NCBI GenBank assembly: GCA_003597945.1
Contig: QZJS01000017.1
Location: 1 to 42,333 of the forward strand
Reading direction: 5' to 3'
DNA length: 42,333 bases
Source of the DNA: Desulfobacteraceae bacterium
GTDB lineage: Bacteria > Desulfobacterota > Desulfobacteria > Desulfobacterales > Desulfosalsimonadaceae
The first letter of the stretch is position 1; every line of letters starts with the position of its first letter. Shown in pieces: positions 41,350 through 42,333 of this stretch. Made by a program: the position numbers and the translations under genes. The notes beneath the pieces were generated by a model. It saw nothing but the letters and a program-made list of their open reading frames with translations, was not told where the DNA came from and made no database searches.

Positions 41350-41523
41350 TCATGACATTTTGAGATCGGCTTCGATTTTTTTGATCTGACGGCGAAGCTT
41401 CTCTTTTTCCGGTTCCGCAAGGCCTTCGTCTTCCAGCCGGCGGGTCAGGGAGAGCAGAATCATTTCCTGCCGATAATCGTTGCAGGTATAGGCGCTTTGC
41501 GGCATGGCCGGGTCTTTTTTCAT
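41350..41523 (-). CDS. 57-residue hypothetical protein coupled to the zinc-ribbon/pseudo-receiver gene
   Basis: ATG at 41521-41523 overlaps the stop of the upstream gene as ATGA; the frame ends at TGA 41350-41352. The protein starts MKKDPAMPQSAYTC and then forms a charged amphipathic helix (YRQEMILLSLTRRLED, then EPEKEKLRRQIKKIEADL), a helical-hairpin-like small protein. The overlapping start, coding-like composition and clean end next to coaX support a real gene. No signal peptide or metal site. Its role may be as a partner of the protein encoded upstream, or of no related function; I recognise no family. Confidence 0.7.
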   Translation of the reverse strand: MKKDPAMPQSAYTCNDYRQEMILLSLTRRLEDEGLAEPEKEKLRRQIKKIEADLKMS

Positions 41524-42200
41524 GCCACACCCAGTTTTTTGGCGCTGTCCTTGAATATGGCATAAAACAGCTCGAACTCGCTGATGCCGCGGCCAAGAAT
41601 CCGGTCGATTTTATCAATATCAGCCATGTTGATGGTGATATTGACGCTTTTTAAAAAAGCGGCCATGTTATCCATGGTGGGAAACCGCCGGGTCAGCAAT
41701 CCCACGAAGATATTGCGCCGGACATCCATTTGAAGGCGCTCTATGTAAATCAGTATGCCGTTGGATTCCGGGTCGGGGGCATCAAAGGATTCATTGATCA
41801 GGATCATGTCATATGTATGGTATTTCATTTTCCGCAGGGCGTCCCGCATGCTGTCGGCCACGGTCACGCTGTATTCCATGATATCCAGGACGGTATTGAT
41901 GGCCTTGACCACCGCCGGATCTTTTTCGCAGATAAGGGCGGTTTTTCCTTCTTCCTCCAGAAAGTCAAAGGGCCTTTCGTCGGGATTGTATTCATTGTCA
42001 TCCGCGCTATCGTCAAATTCAAATCCGTGTGTTTTGATCGGCGCCGTTTCCCCCTTGCCGGAACCAGAGCCTTCGTTGGTCAGGTCAACGATAATTTTAC
42101 CTTTGCATTTCGGGCAACGCAGAGAAGCCAGCTTGCCTTCCGGCAGTTTTTCATCCGGAACATTAAACCGGCTTTTACAGGTGTTGCATGAAATTTCCAT
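41520..42200 (-). CDS. Zinc-ribbon protein with degenerate receiver domain
   Basis: 226 residues from ATG 42200, six bases after GGAG; a GTG at 42206 abuts the ribosome site and is unlikely. Residues 1-36 are a zinc ribbon with Cys5, Cys8, Cys29 and Cys32 (SCNTCKSRF, LRCPKCKGKI), of the type often found at the start of deltaproteobacterial regulators. An acidic linker (40-85) follows. Residues about 86-200 follow the receiver order (KTALICEKDPAVVKAINTVLD, VADSMRDALRKM, YDMILINES), but the phospho-acceptor Asp is replaced by Asn in ILINES, so it is a pseudo-receiver. The last 25 residues are helical. Overlaps the 57-residue gene. Probably a protein-protein adaptor; partner unknown. Confidence 0.75.
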   Translation of the reverse strand: MEISCNTCKSRFNVPDEKLPEGKLASLRCPKCKGKIIVDLTNEGSGSGKGETAPIKTHGFEFDDSADDNEYNPDERPFDFLEEEGKTALICEKDPAVVKAINTVLDIMEYSVTVADSMRDALRKMKYHTYDMILINESFDAPDPESNGILIYIERLQMDVRRNIFVGLLTRRFPTMDNMAAFLKSVNITINMADIDKIDRILGRGISEFELFYAIFKDSAKKLGVA

Positions 42201-42245
42201 AAGCACTCCGCCTTGTTAATTATCAGATAATCAGAATTGATAGTC

Positions 42246-42333
42246 TCGTAAAAAGTCGCCATCGGACGGCCTTGTAAAAAGTTCAAGATCAAGGCTTGCG
42301 CAATATCGAAGAATGCAGCGTACTTAGCGTACG
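42246..42333. repeat. Left part of a large palindromic intergenic repeat, cut by the window end
   Basis: It begins TCGTAAAAAGTC (42246-42257), repeats CTTGTAAAAAGTTC at 42271-42284, and ends at the window border in CGTACTTAGCGTACG (42319-42333), an interrupted palindrome likely to be its centre. The start matches the arms of the element at 37562. The other half should lie outside the window. Confidence 0.5.

Overview
The window is a stretch of a chromosome from a GC-moderate Gram-negative anaerobe, most likely a member of the Desulfobacterota (Desulfobacterales-type sulfate reducer). This is inferred from the archaeal-type multi-subunit glutamate synthase with ferredoxin domains, the TonB/ExbBD and FtsH/TilS/FolP/CoaX gene repertoire, an IPTL-CTERM surface protein, and intergenic palindromes of a kind I associate with that group. 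No rRNA, tRNA, CRISPR array, transposase or prophage gene is visible.

Layout. (1) 1-9.3 kb is an accessory strip: the 3' end of an FMN-dependent glutamate-synthase-like gene, a charged coiled-coil protein, a frameshifted small gene, a truncated toxin next to an intact HVO_A0114-type antitoxin, an exported IPTL-CTERM protein, an intact AbrB/RelE-type toxin-antitoxin pair, a DEAD-box helicase (minus), a TrmO-like gene overlapping a membrane-anchored NikL-like protein (minus), and a Phd antitoxin with a truncated ParE-like toxin. (2) 9.3-12.7 kb (minus) is a four-gene operon: a secreted protein built of about 15 Asp/Gly-rich calcium-loop-like repeats, then ExbB, ExbD and TonB. (3) 13-17 kb (plus) holds a PfpI/DJ-1 protein, a nucleotidyltransferase-fold protein, ThiD, TatD and a divergent YchF-like P-loop protein. 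(4) 17-18.7 kb (minus) has a dead BrnA-type antitoxin, a radical SAM/SPASM-like protein and a cyclic-nucleotide-binding-domain protein.

(5) 18.8-30.5 kb (minus) is a glutamine-nitrogen cluster read in the order class II amidotransferase - FMN glutamate synthase - GXGXG/GltD/ferredoxin fusion - carA - carB - purF. It couples glutamate formation to carbamoyl phosphate (pyrimidine and arginine) and phosphoribosylamine (purine) synthesis. Three large imperfect palindromes (95-188 bp) sit in the spacers on either side of carB, and a good sigma70-type promoter lies before the first gene.

(6) 31-37.4 kb (plus) is a signalling operon: a periplasmic YfiR protein, a hybrid histidine kinase with a CHASE8-like sensor, and an HD-GYP response regulator, running by overlapping reading frames into tilS. 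(7) 37.6-41.3 kb holds ftsH (TTG start, own promoter), folP overlapping it, and coaX. (8) On the minus strand at the right end are a zinc-ribbon protein with a degenerate receiver domain and, overlapping it, a 57-residue gene. The window ends inside another palindromic repeat.

The most interesting items are the YfiR/CHASE8-kinase/HD-GYP wiring, the palindrome family with interchangeable arms around carB, the repeat protein-ExbBD-TonB operon with two terminator-like hairpins in its leader, and the pseudo-receiver/57-residue pair. All functions are read from sequence motifs without database searches.
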